From positions 2,108,001 to 2,172,000 of the forward strand of contig OZ176057.1 of assembly GCA_964247055.1 (NCBI GenBank): a stretch of 64,000 nt of DNA, written 5' to 3'. The notes under the pieces were generated by a model. The model did no database searches and was not told the DNA's origin. It worked only from the letters and a program-made list of their open reading frames with translations. The position numbers and the translations under genes are program-made. Within the stretch, counting starts at the first letter, position 1, and each line of letters begins with the position of its first letter. Below are positions 1 to 12,574 of the stretch, piece after piece. The DNA is from Paragordius varius. Lineage: Eukaryota > Nematomorpha.

Positions 1-944
1 TACTGGGATCGGAAAAAGGATCGTTTTAGGCTTGTTCTTCCACTATTTTTGCTTCTGAATAATTGTTAAACATATCAAAAACTGTTTAAACTGAATGTTA
101 CGGTTCAAAATTCGATTAAAATGCTCTTTTTTTGAAAAATCAATTATTTACAATTTATAGAAATTATTTAAACTAAAAGATAAAATACACATATTATGTG
201 CCATACTTTTTGCGGTAGTTTTACGACCTAGATCAATTTTATAAAACATCATATAGAGGTAATATGATATTGTCAAATATAAAAATATGCATTTTTAGCC
301 TTCGCATGATTAAAATTTTATTTTTAAAAAATGTAAAAATGTCAGGATATCCTTATCTTAAACTTTCACATTGTCATTTGAACTTAGGTATATAATTAAT
401 AAAGCTTAAAATTGCAATTTAGCACCCAATTTTTTTAATTATTGATTTAATTCAACTGTTTTTTTGCATTAAGTTTTGGAGGTATTCCTATATGGACTCT
501 AATAGTAAAACACTGTAAAAATAATTCTATCTAATATTAAAGTATAACGTTTGATAGTTAATATACTGAGTACAAAATTATCCCATAATGTAATTAAATA
601 AAATGAATAGGTAACGAACTTATAATTATATAAAATATTTTATATATACATGAATTAAATAAAATTCTAACTAATTTATAAATATCTAAAATGGAAATCT
701 TTGCTTAAGTCTCTAAATCAATTTGAAATTAGTTTTTTACCAGTTTTTGGTGAAGGAAAAAAAGGATTTTGGATTCATACACTGTTATATTTATATTATA
801 TTATATTATATTTGTGCCATGGAGGAAAATTTTATATGGGTTAAAGAAACATACAATTAATAATTATAGTTTACTAGGGGTATTCATGAGATTTTACCGG
901 TTTTTAGGTAAAAATACATGTTATTTTGAAATAAATTATTATTT
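1..944. other. AT-rich spacer in copy A, no gene seen
   Basis: Very AT-rich DNA with no open frame worth calling and no repeat boundary that can be fixed. It is closely matched by 28616-29549 in copy B. If the AKR gene is laid out as in copy B, its first exon would lie to the left of the window, making this an intron of that gene. Confidence 0.6.
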
Positions 945-1860
945 ATTTATTCAAAATATTCAACACCCGATTCGACATTTCTCTCATATCTCATAAATGA
1001 ATGTCGGGCAAATGATTGAATTTTGCAGCTAACCATTCGTTAAGCCATTTTCCCGTCTTTGAAAATATTGAAATTTTGTTCTGCGAGGTTCCCCATTGAT
1101 GCTGCATTATTCAGATGGAACGGGTCAGAAGAGTTCAGGGAAAAATTCAAAAGCGATCAAGGTGTCATTTGCTGTGAGAAACGAGCATTATCTTGCGAAA
1201 TCGTTTTGCCATGTTTTTGGCTCATTTCAGTTGTTTTTCGATTAATACATGATCGTCATGTATTTGTTAACTATAGTGTAAAATTTCACGGGACTTCAAA
1301 ACTTTAATTTACAATACCCTGGTCCCTCAAACACAGTCATGATTTTACTGAAGCGATTTGGCATTATGGATTGACAGGCTTGGCAAGATAAAGGCACGAT
1401 TTTTCCGCTTTGAATTACAAAATAAATAATTACTCATCAGTCGCGATCCGATGAAAAAATTATTTATTTTCATGACGCTGAAGCAGGATTTAAGTCACTT
1501 TAAGATTTTTGATTTGACGTTCATTCGAATTGAAGACCTATTTATCAAGTTTGTTGGGTTTTCCCATTCTCGCAGACATATTTTGATTGTTTTTTTGTGA
1601 TAAATGTAACGCCTCTGCTAATTGTTGTCAGTTTTGAGTTGGGTCATAATCAATAATTCTTGGACTTGTTCGCAGTTGTGTTGCCAAAGGCATTCTTTTA
1701 CATGAAATCACAACTTATTATTTATAAACTTTTCACGTGTGTCAATCGATAGAGCAAGTTTACTATATGTTTCTACTACCAAACGATAATTTTTAACAGT
1801 CGATTTCTTTTGATGGTTAAGTGTGCCGAAATTTCAGGAAAATTCGCCATGAATTAACGA
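945..1860 (-). mobile_element. Decayed mariner transposase, copy A
   Basis: On the minus strand the translated frames show the order of a mariner-family transposase, broken by many stops and frame changes. A stretch resembling the family's LLQRH..K.FLHRI segment lies near 1470, DNAR resembles the HDNARPH segment, and the C-terminal part reads SMGNLAEQNFNIFKDGKM, then a WL.EW-like segment, ending in EYFE. These match the mariner C-terminus (SM...LAEQ.F..Y.....W..EW). No intact frame or clear terminal inverted repeats were found. The same relic lies at the same place in copy B, so it inserted before the duplication. Plus-strand open frames here are shadows. Confidence 0.75.
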
Positions 1861-2196
1861 TAAAAATTAGTCGTTACAGTAAGCTCGATTTGGGTAGTTT
1901 GACGATTAATGTTAGATGAACGAAATGGGGTATGCAACCAATTATTCGTCTGCGTACTTATCTCTGACGTCTTCTCGTAAAACCGGTAAGAACTTAAAAA
2001 GAATGAATTTTTTGGATAAATTCTAAAAATGTGTGTAAAACCGAAATCCACTAAAATGGCAGCTCGATCTATGGTATTATTTAGACATGAAATAGTATAA
2101 GATATTGTAGTCTTTAAAACATTGAAAGAGCTTAATATTATTGTTATTTTTAACCATAGATCTTAATTATAAAGTATTAAACAAAATTTAAATTAG

Positions 2197-3137
2197 ATAC
2201 AGCTCAAAACTATGGTAATGAGAGTTTTATTGTGTTGGCCAAGCACAACCTCAAACGTGAGCACGTTTTTATTACATCCAAATTAGGTAACACTGATTGA
2301 AACAAACTGTTATATATATCAACGATTAGTTTAATAATTAAAATCAAAGGATTTTTATATTTAATTAATTTTTTTACCATATTTTTTTATTCATAATTCC
2401 ATATAAATATTAATAGTTCAAGAATCATGTAAAATTACATAAACCAAATTAATATATATGACTTAAGTTCTAATAATGAATAAGTTTGATTCAATATTTT
2501 TTTTTATTTTAGACAGTTTGAATCATGGTGAAAAGGCATCCAAATCTATTGAACAATCACTTAGGGCAATAAGAATGGATTACATCGATTTATTTTTGAT
2601 ACATTGGCCCGGAATCGAGGTTCTAGATCCTTTCGACAAGAAAAACGCCGAAGTTCGCAGAATCAGTTGGAACATTTTAGAAAAGTTTTACAAAGCGGGA
2701 TATTTTAGGTATATAGGTGTTTCCAATTATCACATTAAGCACCTAAAACCTATGCTGGATGATGGCTCAATAACAATAAAGCCTGTAGTAAATCAATGTG
2801 AATTTCACCCATACCTGTTTGATAAAAAGTTATTGGATTACTGTAAATCCCATAACATACAATTTCAATCTTATTCCACGCTTGGTTCACATAGAGGAAA
2901 CAAATGCCTACTAGCCGATTCCCAAATTACCCTCATAGCTCAAAAATATGGCGCAACAGCTTCCCATATAATCCCGAAATGGGCTTTACAACACGGGGTC
3001 GCTATCATACCAAAATCTACTCAGATAAATCATATTCGGGAAAATATCATTTTACATTAGACGATAAGGATATGCAGGACATAAATAATTTAAATAAAAA
3101 TAAACGGTGGTGTTGGGATCCAACTCCTATACTTTAA
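2197..3137 (+). pseudogene. Aldo-keto reductase, copy A (two exons visible, broken)
   Basis: NADPH-dependent oxidoreductase of the aldo-keto reductase superfamily, cytosolic in the family. Exon 2197-2286 follows an AG acceptor and encodes TAQNYGNE with the family's catalytic Tyr, then KREHVFITSKL with the catalytic Lys; it ends at GTAACA. Exon 2513-3137 follows a poly-T acceptor and encodes DYIDLFLIHWPG with the catalytic His, then GVSNY, the NQCEFHPYL segment, the cofactor-binding IPKSTQ and the C-terminus WCWDPTPIL. Splice phase is 1 at each junction. Relative to copy B, exon 1 here lacks 18 bases in frame, and exon 2 lacks about 10 bases near 3046, which shifts frame and gives an early stop. 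The region deleted in copy B is intact here. An upstream exon (nucleotide-binding N-terminus) should lie left of the window. Apparent start ATG at 2476 is intronic. Confidence 0.85.
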
Positions 3138-4613
3138 TTATATAATTAAACTTACCAACTAACAGAATACTAGAAAATGTTAGGGGTTACGTTGCAGATT
3201 AGGAAATAATAATAAAAAACTTATAACCAATGGGCTGTAATTTTAGAAATTTATGTAATAAATTATGAGTAAAAACGGCTTTTGAAACAGAAAATTTTTT
3301 CTTGTGATTTGATAATCTAAAAAAAATAAGAGCCTCAAATTCAGAATATATTATCAAAATAAAATGGTTTCAAATTTTGTATATGGAGGTAAACCGCGGT
3401 AGTTTTAACTGAAGCGAAATGCCTAATTTATGTAAAGCTTTTTTATTTTTGATAAAAAATAATTAATTCTGTAATCAAGGATGGAGAATCAAAATATAAG
3501 TTTTTTAATGAATTTCACACATACTATATATATATATATATATATAGTATAATAAGATGGATTTTTAATATATAAAATATAGTATTGTAATGTTTTATAA
3601 ATAAAATCATATTTTTTTCTTCTCAGCTACCGAAGGAGTTATCCACATGTTTTCAAACCAAAAATTGTGTTTGAAAATATATTCAAACCTTAGCATTATC
3701 ATCACTCTTGATATTATTTCTTTGCTTTATATTATTTTCGAAGCCTAATGAACAAATTGCAGAGTTTAAATCATATTTTTTGTAAACAACTGAATGAAAA
3801 TTATTTATTATTATATGCAACGTGACTATAATTTTTTTAGTATTCTGAAATCTGGTTAGTTTATTTATCCAAAATTACACTGACCTAAATTTGGAACAAT
3901 ACAATTTACAGATAAATGATAATAATACATATTTGTTTGTTTTATTTAATAAGGCTTAATCTAAATTTAGTAGTAACGGATGAATTTATATATTGCAGAT
4001 TTGCTAAAATTATTTTATTTTGAATATTTACGCAAAAAACAGTATGAACTAATCTTTCAACAAAGTGCAAGTATTATATTTATGATTATTAAAATTTGGT
4101 TTTTAACCATAGTGAAATGGAATATGTGGAAAAAGCAAATTTGTAAGACAAAAAAATCCAATAATGGTTTTAAGAAATAATGGTTTTAAGATTTGGGGCA
4201 AAAGAATTCTAGATATCATTTTGATGAGCAGTTAGGTAAATCTCCATCTTCTGTAAAATGCCTTACCAAAGGTGGTTTTAAATCTAAACTTCAGATTATT
4301 AAACAGATTAATAAAGGTTTTAATTTATTTTCTAAAGGCAAAACTTAATTTTAATGCCTTTTTAATTTGCTGGGTAAGGCATAACACCTTTTTAAAAGAA
4401 GCTACCAAGTACACATAACTAGCTTTGAAGCCAAATACCAAAAAATATGGGCTCAATGGGAGTTTAACTCTAATTTATATAACAATGCATTTATGTTTCC
4501 ATTGATTAATTTTAATTAATTTGTGGAATCATATTTAAATTAAAGTAATTATTTTTTTTACATAGAGGAAAATATCCGAATGCGTATCCGTTTTTAAAAT
4601 AAATAATGTGGTA
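3138..4613. other. AT-rich downstream region of AKR copy A
   Basis: No supported gene. AATAAA-like signals lie shortly after the AKR stop. A (TA)n run sits near 3525-3546. An open frame at 3980-4180 is also present in copy B but is ordinary AT-rich sequence. The stretch is closely matched by 32867-34339. Confidence 0.5.
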
Positions 4614-5274
4614 CAGTGGTTCCCACCCAACCTTTTTTGTTCACGCCCAACCCACTTCAAAAAAATTCTCCTGCTCCTCCCGAGAGCACAAAGATAAAAA
4701 TGCGAAATTTATTAAAATATAAAAAATTCAAAATCAATCAGATCCTTGATTTGCGATTGTTGAATATTTTTTTCCATATCAGGGACAAATCTTGAAATTT
4801 GGTCATGAAATCCTAAATAACCTTTGATTTGTTTTTAGATTTATAATTAAGGCATGAGAATCCAATATTACATAAATACGGTGTTCCAATGTACGCAAGG
4901 CAATTTGAGATAATTTGGTGTTAATTATGCACTTTTCTTATAACTAGCAAAGTGATTTTATATTTGAATTATATTTCAACTCAAGTGCCTCTTACTGTAA
5001 TTCTATCGAAAGAGTGATTACATCAACTGTTAGTGGATAAATTATTAAGCTAACGACCATTTATTTATTTAAACCAGTAAAAGAAAATAAATAAATAAAT
5101 ATATGTGAATTTAAAAATCTAACAATGATTACTTCACAATACATATAATATAAATTACATAATAAATGAGCCAATTATCAGCTAATGATTTATATTTATT
5201 AACATATATTTAAGGTTGTTTCCCCAAATTTGACGCGCCCCCTAGATCTTTCTATGCGCCCTTGGAAACCAATG
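4614..5274. mobile_element. hAT-type MITE, copy A
   Basis: Non-coding element with hAT-like ends: left CAGTGGTTCCCACCCAAC and right, read inward on the other strand, CATTGGTTTCCAAGGGCGC. GC-rich boxes with CGCCC lie just inside both ends, and the interior is AT-rich. No convincing 8-bp target duplication remains. It is present at the matching position in copy B (34340-34999), so it predates the duplication. Confidence 0.6.
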
Positions 5275-5364
5275 ACTTTAGAAAGTTTATAAACACTTTC
5301 TCCAATTAGATTTTTACCATTTCTATTATCTTATTTTAATAAAACATTTGTTCGTCTTTAAATA

Positions 5365-7205
5365 TGTACAGTGTCCACAAAAAATAACCTCATGAAATAT
5401 ATGCATGATAGGGAAATGTATCAAAAATATAATGTTACTTTTGGTTTTCGCCCTTACGAGTGATATAAGAGAGTTTTTTACACTTTTGTGGTAAGTGCTC
5501 CATATCAGAAAATGGTAAAATTTACGCATATTTTATAAATAATATTTTTTAGGTGGAAGCTAAATGCTCATTTCAAAAAAATTTCAGTAAAATATATCAT
5601 AAACTACATATAAGCAATTTTTTCAAAAAAAATTGTGGGCTCCAAAAGTCCCAATATTTTTTGCTCTTCAAAAATGGGCTCGTTCTCCCAAAACAACCGA
5701 AAAAATTCTGGGATAATGCATACTTTATACGATAATTTAATTTTCATCTTAAAGCGTACTTTCTATTTCCAGGCATGATGAAAACGGTATAAAAATGTTT
5801 TTCAATATTATAAAAAAACTTTTGTAATGATGATTTCTATCGCTCAATAATATTATTTTAAGATTGTACCTCTAAATTTCGATAAATATCTGTAATAAAA
5901 CACAAATAATATTTAAAATTTGAAGTCGATCGAATATTTTAATCAAGATTCCGAGGTGAAGAAATGTTCAGCATCATTTAATTATATATAAAACGTATCT
6001 TTTAAGGGTTAAAGCGTTTTTATACCGTTTTTATCACGCCTCTAATATGAACTGCTTTACTAAATTTTCGAATTATTTTGAAATGCATTCTTAAAAATAT
6101 TTTTATTTAATATCAAAAAGCATATTACTTTTATCGCTAAATCACGGCATTTTTTCCTTTATTATGGGTGAATTTCGAACTATGTGTATTTTATGAAAAA
6201 CATATTTCATTTTTTTGAGGACAAAATCTATGAATTTATAAGAGATAAAGATCAACATCCTTTTACTATTAAATTATTTAGATTTAAAAGCGTACCTCAA
6301 CAAGACTCTATCGCATAAGATAAAAAATTGCATTAAATTTTAAATCAAATTATGTTTACAACATTCCTGATTACATTATGCATTTTAATGGTTTCTTATT
6401 TCACACAATACTAGGGTAATTTGCAACACAGTAGTGTATGGAAAAAGGAAAGGAAATAATTGTTTATTCAACATTTTGTTGTTTTTTTCCATACGCTACT
6501 GTGTTGTAAATCGACCAATTATAGTAATTTAGTGTACATTAAAAGTTTTATTGCGCAAGCCATGATTGAGTTTATTAAGTAACTAACTTTTTTAGAGGTA
6601 AAATTTGCAACTTTCAGAGCCTAGGTCTAAACTTAATTTGTAATTTTTTAGTTTTTAAATATAGTTTATGATATAGATTAATTGTATTCTTTGGAATAAA
6701 GCTAGCTTAAATTAAAATAATAATAATAATAAAGCATAATATGCGCTAAATTTGTGATTTATATGGACCACATATCGCTATAAGTAATGATACTTATCTA
6801 AATACTTTAAGCTCCTGAAACAAATGCCCCTTACACTGCATCCAAAATCGGGGGTATAAAAAATAACCTGATAAATATATAATCTGTTAGAATAATGTAT
6901 CAGAATTATCATAATGCTTGTGCTGGCCCTGAATGAATTAAGAAAGTTATTTACACTTTTGTGGTAAGTGCTCGATATCTGAAAATGGCAAATTTAGACA
7001 TAATTTTTTAAATAAAATTATTTAGGTGAAAGCTAGAGGATTTATTCGAGAAAATATCACTAAAATAAAACTACATATAAAGAGGAATATATTTTCAAAA
7101 AATCTAATTTTTAGATGTGGACTCCAACCTACTTTTTTTGCTCTTATAAGTGATGGGATACAATTTGAGGCATATTACTCTCTGGGTTCAGCCGAAGGAT
7201 TTAAA
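5365..7205. repeat. Dispersed AT-rich repeat with palindromic parts, copy A
   Basis: Two halves share diverged blocks: around 5380-5700 and 6845-7150 both read AAAAAATAACCT..., then a TTTACACTTTTGTGGTAAGTGCTC block, then GGCTCCAA or GACTCCAA. Between them, GGTATAAAAA (5775) and its inverse TTTTTATACC (6020) form a palindrome. A third copy, split by a Penelope-like element, lies at about 56480-56850 and 59552-60620. No coding signal or clean ends were found, so the family is unclassified and the limits are approximate. Confidence 0.4.
6417..6514. repeat. Short hairpin (inverted repeat), copy A
   Basis: Arms of about 25 bp carry GCAACACAGTAGTGTATGG and its inverse with one or two mismatches, with a loop of about 40 bp. 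The same hairpin lies at 36207-36305 in copy B. It could be a tiny MITE or an RNA hairpin; the sequence does not decide. Confidence 0.65.
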
Positions 7206-7293
7206 TAGCTTATTCCAACTATTGAATCAATAGCCGATAAGCTTAAGTTACAACGGCAAAAGTATGATTATCTAACGTGGAAAATGTTTAACA

Positions 7294-7362
7294 CAGGGGT
7301 GTCCAACACAAATGGCTAGAAGAGCCACCTTTTCGACCTCAAAATTCCAAAGAGCCACTTTT
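7294..7362. mobile_element. hAT-type MITE end, copy A (one end only)
   Basis: Starts CAGGGGTGTCCAACAC, then AAATGGC and paired GAGCCAC boxes, as in the other hAT-like elements in this window (21139, 24267, 55658). The opposite end was not found. Copy B (37066) has lost about 40 bases of the interior. Confidence 0.5.
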
Positions 7363-8034
7363 TATTTATATATATCAAGACATTGGTATATTAAATAAAT
7401 TTATTATATTAACATATAGATGTGCTAATTTTCATATCAAAAAGAAAATAAACAGTATAAATATAAAATTATATCAATGTGTAAAAAAAAGATAAAAATA
7501 TTTGGATATGGTAAACTTATTGCAATTCGATAATATGACTAGAGTAGACTGTGGCGAATTTGATCGCCAAAATTTAACCTTTTATTATCTAATAAAAATA
7601 AAAGAAATAAATATAATTGCATAATTCAATTTTTAATGGGATATTTGTTTTGTAATTTTTTTGATTAATTTATTCAGACTCATACTAAATAAAAGTTATA
7701 AAAGACAATAATTTTTTTCTATAAATGATCTTTAATAAAAGTCATTGTTTTAAGTTTAAATTAGGGAATAAGAATGTAAATAGTTCCCATACTTAATTAT
7801 ATACATTTCATTGTTAAAAATTAGTTTATGTGGAAAAGATCAAGGTATGAAAAATTATATTTAAAAAAAAGATATTTGTCTTTATATTTATACATTTTGT
7901 CCTGTATGAATTCCATTTTAACTGTATGGTATTTATTCCAAAATATTAACTAAAAATAATATATATCAACCAAACATCTTTAGTCGTCAGAAAAAATGCG
8001 AATTCAAAACTTATAACCTAATTTGTATTTGATT

Positions 8035-8065
<31 letters not shown>

Positions 8066-9600
8066 AATTTCTCGACCTTGAACTAAATAATACTTGGTAA
8101 CTAGATCGATAAAATAGTGAAATAAAAATTTCTTCCCTGAAAAAAAAGTTTTTAGAATACTAATAATCCATATAAAGTTGCAATTATTTACTTAATTATG
8201 ACAAATGATTGTGTTGATAGTTATGTTATCTGTCACCTACCTAGTTAAAACTTAACTGTAATTTTATTTGTCAAAAACTCTAAACACATTTATTACTGTT
8301 TGCTTATATAGCACGCTAAAAGATATCTCATAAGATTATCAATAACCGCAATTATTTTTTTATTTTATAATAGATTATTCTTTTAGGTCTAAAGCAAACA
8401 GACCAAATAACCCATTGTATTATGAAAATTCCATTAAAAATTTGCCTCCGCAACCTTGTTTTTATTAAAGGTTTTTTTCAGTGGCTTTAATATGTATTAA
8501 ACGTTATTATTGATTAAAATATATCTGTCATAATATATTTGTTAAATACCTGATTGAGTATTAAATAATAAATAATGGTTAATTTTTAACAGGATAAGAT
8601 GTTTTTCTTTACTAACCTATTTTTAATAATCTAATAATTATTTCCTTTTTGAAAAAAATGTATTATTTTTATTGCATTTGCATAAATTAAAATCATGATC
8701 CATATAATCAATGTTTTGGTAGATATTAAAACTAAAAATCGCTTTGAGACGTAAAATTGAAATTGGGAATATTTACAATAAATTCTCCTGCAAATAAAGA
8801 GGATTTAAACAATTGTGTTTATCTCGTAAATAATTATTAAATTATACTCAAATAGATTTTTAGCCTGCCTTTAAATAATTTATTTAAGTGTCACCACATC
8901 AAAAGCCAAAAAAATTATTAATTTATAAGTATGTATGGTATATATTCATTTTCAATAATAATTACATCTAAAAATCATTATAATAATTATAAATTAAACA
9001 ATTTAATTCAATGCAATTCAATTATACACTTAAATTTCATTTTTGGAATTTTGCTGGCCATTTACGTTTTTTTATAACAATTTTTAAATTAACCATGAAA
9101 TATAACCAATTATAAATAAATGATTATAATTAAAAAATCTTTTTGCGATATTTGGATTGTCGAAACATCCGTAATCCTTTAGATTAAATATTAAGCGTTA
9201 TTTGAGGTAAATTTATATAAGAGATATGAGTTTAATCCACATAATTTAGCAGGTAAATTTGACATGACTTGACAGATAATGATTTTTTCACAACTCCCGA
9301 CCTTACCCCCAAAAAATGGAATTGAACAACATTTTTTGAAGCATAGATTGTTTTTGATTTAAAAGAAGCCAAACTCTATTAAATTTTCCTTAACATTTGT
9401 ATATGATTATATATGTTTGTTGACCCTTTTCAATTAATTCAACGAAAATTGAGTTGGTAATAATAACCATGTTACCTGTGATATATATACATTTCCCCAA
9501 AAACTTACTTTTTATAAATTACACATTCACATGTTCAAAATAGTATAACTATATGGAAATTTAAATTTAAAAAAATATCAAAACCACATGACTAAAAAGA
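7363..9600. other. AT-rich spacer in copy A with (AT)n
   Basis: No gene seen. An (AT)n run lies at about 8040-8064; the matching run in copy B is about three times longer. At about 7955 copy B carries a 1.57-kb foldback insertion that is absent here. Near 8480 the similarity between the copies drops sharply. Confidence 0.5.
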
Positions 9601-9609
9601 ATGATTTCA

Positions 9610-9890
9610 AAATTAAAAAATCAATTTTCAAAGGCGTAACTTGCATTTCTGGCGCCCCCTCCCTCTCCATGCAACCAACCCCTTGCTTGCATTATAAAAA
9701 AAATAATCAAATTCAAACCCTGGTCATGACCACTCTTCATAAATGGGTGATTTTTTTAATGTATGATTTACAATAATTGCTTTTAAATACCTATTTTTTG
9801 AGATAAATTAAATTTTTTAAAATCCGGCGCTCTCCTTCAACTATGGCGCTCTGTGAATTTACTCCCCTTTCATCCCCGTTAGCTAAGCCT
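9610..9890. repeat. GC-boxed repeat fragment
   Basis: AT-rich DNA with unusual GC-rich boxes: AAAGGCGTAACTTGCATTTC followed by GGCGCCCC near 9630, and two GGCGCTCT boxes near 9830-9850. A related block, AGAGGCATAGCTTGAATTTC followed by AGCGCCC, lies in the GPCR intron at about 51447. Probably a non-autonomous hAT-like repeat; the ends are not defined. The matching part of copy B looks different. Confidence 0.4.
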
Positions 9891-10208
9891 TGGCCATTTT
9901 TATGAACAAAAAAGGGATTAACCTAATTTTTTGTTTAATCTTTTTTAAAAACTCAACAGTTTGCTCTAATCCATTTTTTCAAAGATGCTCAAATTGTTTT
10001 AAAATCGGAACTGAAACTTAAAATAGTCATAAATAATCATAATAACGTTCCTTAAAATATGTTGCACATTATAAAAAAAGTTTCCTTTTATTAAATGTAA
10101 CTAAAAATGACCTTATCCTATTCCCCAAAAAAAATATTGCGGTAACGGTTTCGGAATTCAATATGTCCAACATAATTTTTTATGCTTTAGTCTTCAAATG
10201 TATATGAA

Positions 10209-10252
<44 letters not shown>

Positions 10253-10315
10253 AAATGGATATGCAGCGAAAACAATGTGGTTAATTAAATAAACTGGGTA
10301 GTTATAACAAATTAC

Positions 10316-10693
10316 CTGTTCTTGGTAAACTTTCATACGAACGCGAATGAAAACATTAGCTAACAATAAAGCCAAACCACCAAACACCAAAGTTATAATT
10401 AAATAGAAATGGACTGGTATATAATTCATGATTATCATTGGAGCAGAGGAAGGAGGGTATTCTAAACCATTTCTCCTGTAGTTACCTGTATTATTTAGGG
10501 CGGCAATAATAAGCCTGCTTGATGCTAAAGATGTATTATATGTGAATCCCGTTTTAATTTGATCTTTTTCCAACATAGTTCGTTTGGGATTGCCCCTTAT
10601 TCCTGAGCCACCAAAATAGAGATCAACCAAGGCTTGACAATAAATATTGGACGGGTCTCGCAACAGCGTAACATCAAAGCTATCTGGTATCAT
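10316..10693 (-). CDS. Exon of an unrecognised single-pass membrane protein, copy A
   Basis: I do not recognise this protein. The exon encodes 126 residues from ATG at 10693 to a good donor (AACAG then GTAATT) at 10316. The N-terminal part (MIPDSFDVTLLRDPSNIYCQ) looks extracellular with N-glycosylation sites at NTS and NTG. A membrane segment follows (about residues 94-115: FYLIITLVFGGLALLLANVF), then basic VRMKVYQEQ, so type I topology (outside N, inside C) is likely. In-frame codons run upstream of the ATG without a stop for about 60 bases, and an AG (CACAAAG) lies 11 bases before it, so this may be an internal exon and not the true start. Further exons were not found on either side. The paralogue at 42012-42389 is the same length with about ten amino-acid changes and has lost the donor. 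Confidence 0.65.
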
Positions 10694-11639
10694 GGTTTTT
10701 TTGTCTTTGTGTGAAAAGATTAAATTTCGTTTTTTTTGTTGATTAGGGAACAAAAATTATTTAAATAAATGATAATAATGAGTATGACATATAAAACAGG
10801 GAGTTGTGATAAAAAATAGAAAAATAATTATATAATGTATATATTGGAAGGTGAAAAACACTTTTTTCCGTTTTAATTAAACAATTTGGCCAACAAACGC
10901 ATAAATAAAACAGAGGTAAAAGGATGATCATGATAAAATAATATAGGATTAATAAAATGGTAGGACCACGGCTCCTAATAATTCCAAAAAAATCTATTTT
11001 TTTAATTTTGAAATACAGGGTAAAACTTATTTTCTTCGGATTTTTTTGTTTCAGTAAAAAGCATTATATAACAAATATTTATGGTGAGTGTGCTTATATT
11101 TATGTCGCATTTTATCCATACAATACAATATGAATTAAATACAGTAGGCAATCGCTCAATAAAAGCGAAACCATAGCTAAAATCGAAAACGGAATCATTT
11201 AGTTCAAAATAAATAATTTTAGACATTAATTGGACTAGAACCCAACCCAGAGATGAGATGCTTTCGAACTGGAATCTCTTTGTATAAATTTTGGTTCCAC
11301 TTGCTATATATCGACAAGTGTATATGGATGCCTCATTCTTTAATAGTTAAAGCTATGCATAGTAGCTTAAATCGTAAGATATAGCTGGTGACCTGTAAGA
11401 TGATCCTTTTTCGCGAAATATTTAAATAATTACAAATAATTTTGTTTTACCAATCTTAAAAGGGAAATAGAGAATATTATCTTTAAATGTTTCGAAACAT
11501 GTGGGGACTCATTAATGTTCCGAGAAAAAGTTTTTTTTATCATTTATAAATGAATGGATCCATGTGTTGCGGCGGTTCGTTTTAAAAGTTAATACGAAAA
11601 CGGAACTTTTTTTTGGTGGAAAAAACGAGAACAATGATG

Positions 11640-11975
11640 TACAAGTCACAGACAATGGCATTAAAGAAATCAGAAGAGACACTTAAAGCTAGAAATAAGG
11701 ATGCTTCGATTTATGTGCGGTGTATAGAGGAAAGACAAGAAGAGGAATTCATACATCAGAATAATCTGGAAATCAGATAAGGCAAAAGATATGTTAAATC
11801 GTCTTAAATGGTTTGGACACGTAGAAAGAAGAGATAGTAACTAGATTGGTGAAAAGAATAATGAATATAATGTAATATGATGGGAAAACATGGCCCTAAA
11901 ACGCGAGGACGCCATAGAAAGGGCTCTATGGGTTAAATTACGAATTGACAGCTCGAAAGAGTGATATGTAAATGC
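11640..11975 (+). mobile_element. RTE-type LINE 3-prime relic, copy A
   Basis: Translation across frames gives a worn C-terminus of the endonuclease-reverse transcriptase type: MLR.MCGV, RLKWFGHVERRDSN and NNEY, followed by a stretch of the kind that in the family carries GRPR.RW. Several stops and frame changes are present. The same relic lies in copy B at 43370-43745, where it reads slightly better (DSNYIGEKNNE). It inserted before the duplication. Confidence 0.6.
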
Positions 11976-12574
11976 GCAGAGGGTGAGGGTTTAATTTGCA
12001 TATTGGTTTTGGCCTATCTCGTCTAAAATATAGGTTTTTTTTAAAAAAGCAAATCCCCAATGAATTTGAATATTAGTTTTGAATGAGCCGATAACTAAAC
12101 CGTTTTCTAAGTAGCCGCTCAGTGTACACGTAGCATTGTAAAAACAAATATGCCTTTGAAGCAAATTTTGCGCTAAACCTGTATTAATGAATTTGAATAA
12201 TAAACTTTAAACTTTATTAAGGATACCCTGAATATGAAGAAAACCATTTTTTATTCTAACTAGTTAGTTTGTCCGCGCCCGAAATGTTTGATATATTGGA
12301 TTTAAGCTAATTTTGGTGAACGTTAAAACTATATTTCAAGTGTAATTTTTTTTATAAATGAGTCATGGTAACTGATAAATATTTTGGAATAAAACCATAG
12401 ATTATTATCCTCTCGAAAAAGATTTCTGAACGTATATTGGCTAAGAAAACAAATTCTAAAAAAAGCAATTAGCTGATGGTTCAATTATTTGTGAACCAAA
12501 CAACTATAGTATTATATTATAGATTTTTGTTGTTATAGCTAAGATCGGATTCGATTGTCGCTATTTCGCAAGTG
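11976..12574. other. AT-rich spacer, end of copy A homology
   Basis: No gene seen. Homology to copy B continues here, broken at about 12190-12330 where copy B holds a ~1.6-kb tract with a tandem array, then resumes (TGGTAACTGAT, ATATTGGCTAAGAAAA) and fades near 12545. Confidence 0.5.

Larger units (their letters stand above)
1..12545. repeat. Segmental duplication, copy A
   Basis: Direct-orientation copy of 28616-45795. The first bases of the window already match position 28616, so the left limit of copy A lies outside the window. Homology can be followed through the mariner relic, AKR exons, hAT MITE, hairpin, transmembrane exon and LINE relic to about 12545 (matching about 45795). Up to about 8480 the two copies differ only by scattered substitutions and small indels. 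From about 8480 to 10150 they are clearly more diverged, and around the exon at 10316-10693 they are again close. Copy A lacks the three element insertions and the tandem array seen in copy B, so it is nearer the ancestral layout. Confidence 0.93.

Noticed and set aside
1059-1307. Plus-strand open frame of 82 codons
   Set aside because: Antisense shadow of the decayed mariner transposase.
2476-2512. Start codon for the AKR frame at 2476
   Set aside because: These bases are the pyrimidine-rich end of an intron; the acceptor at 2512 and the catalytic Tyr/Lys exon upstream show that the frame is an internal exon.
3980-4180. Small open frame conserved in both duplicates (also 33702-33906)
   Set aside because: Similarity is no higher than in the surrounding non-coding duplicate and the protein is plain AT-rich composition.
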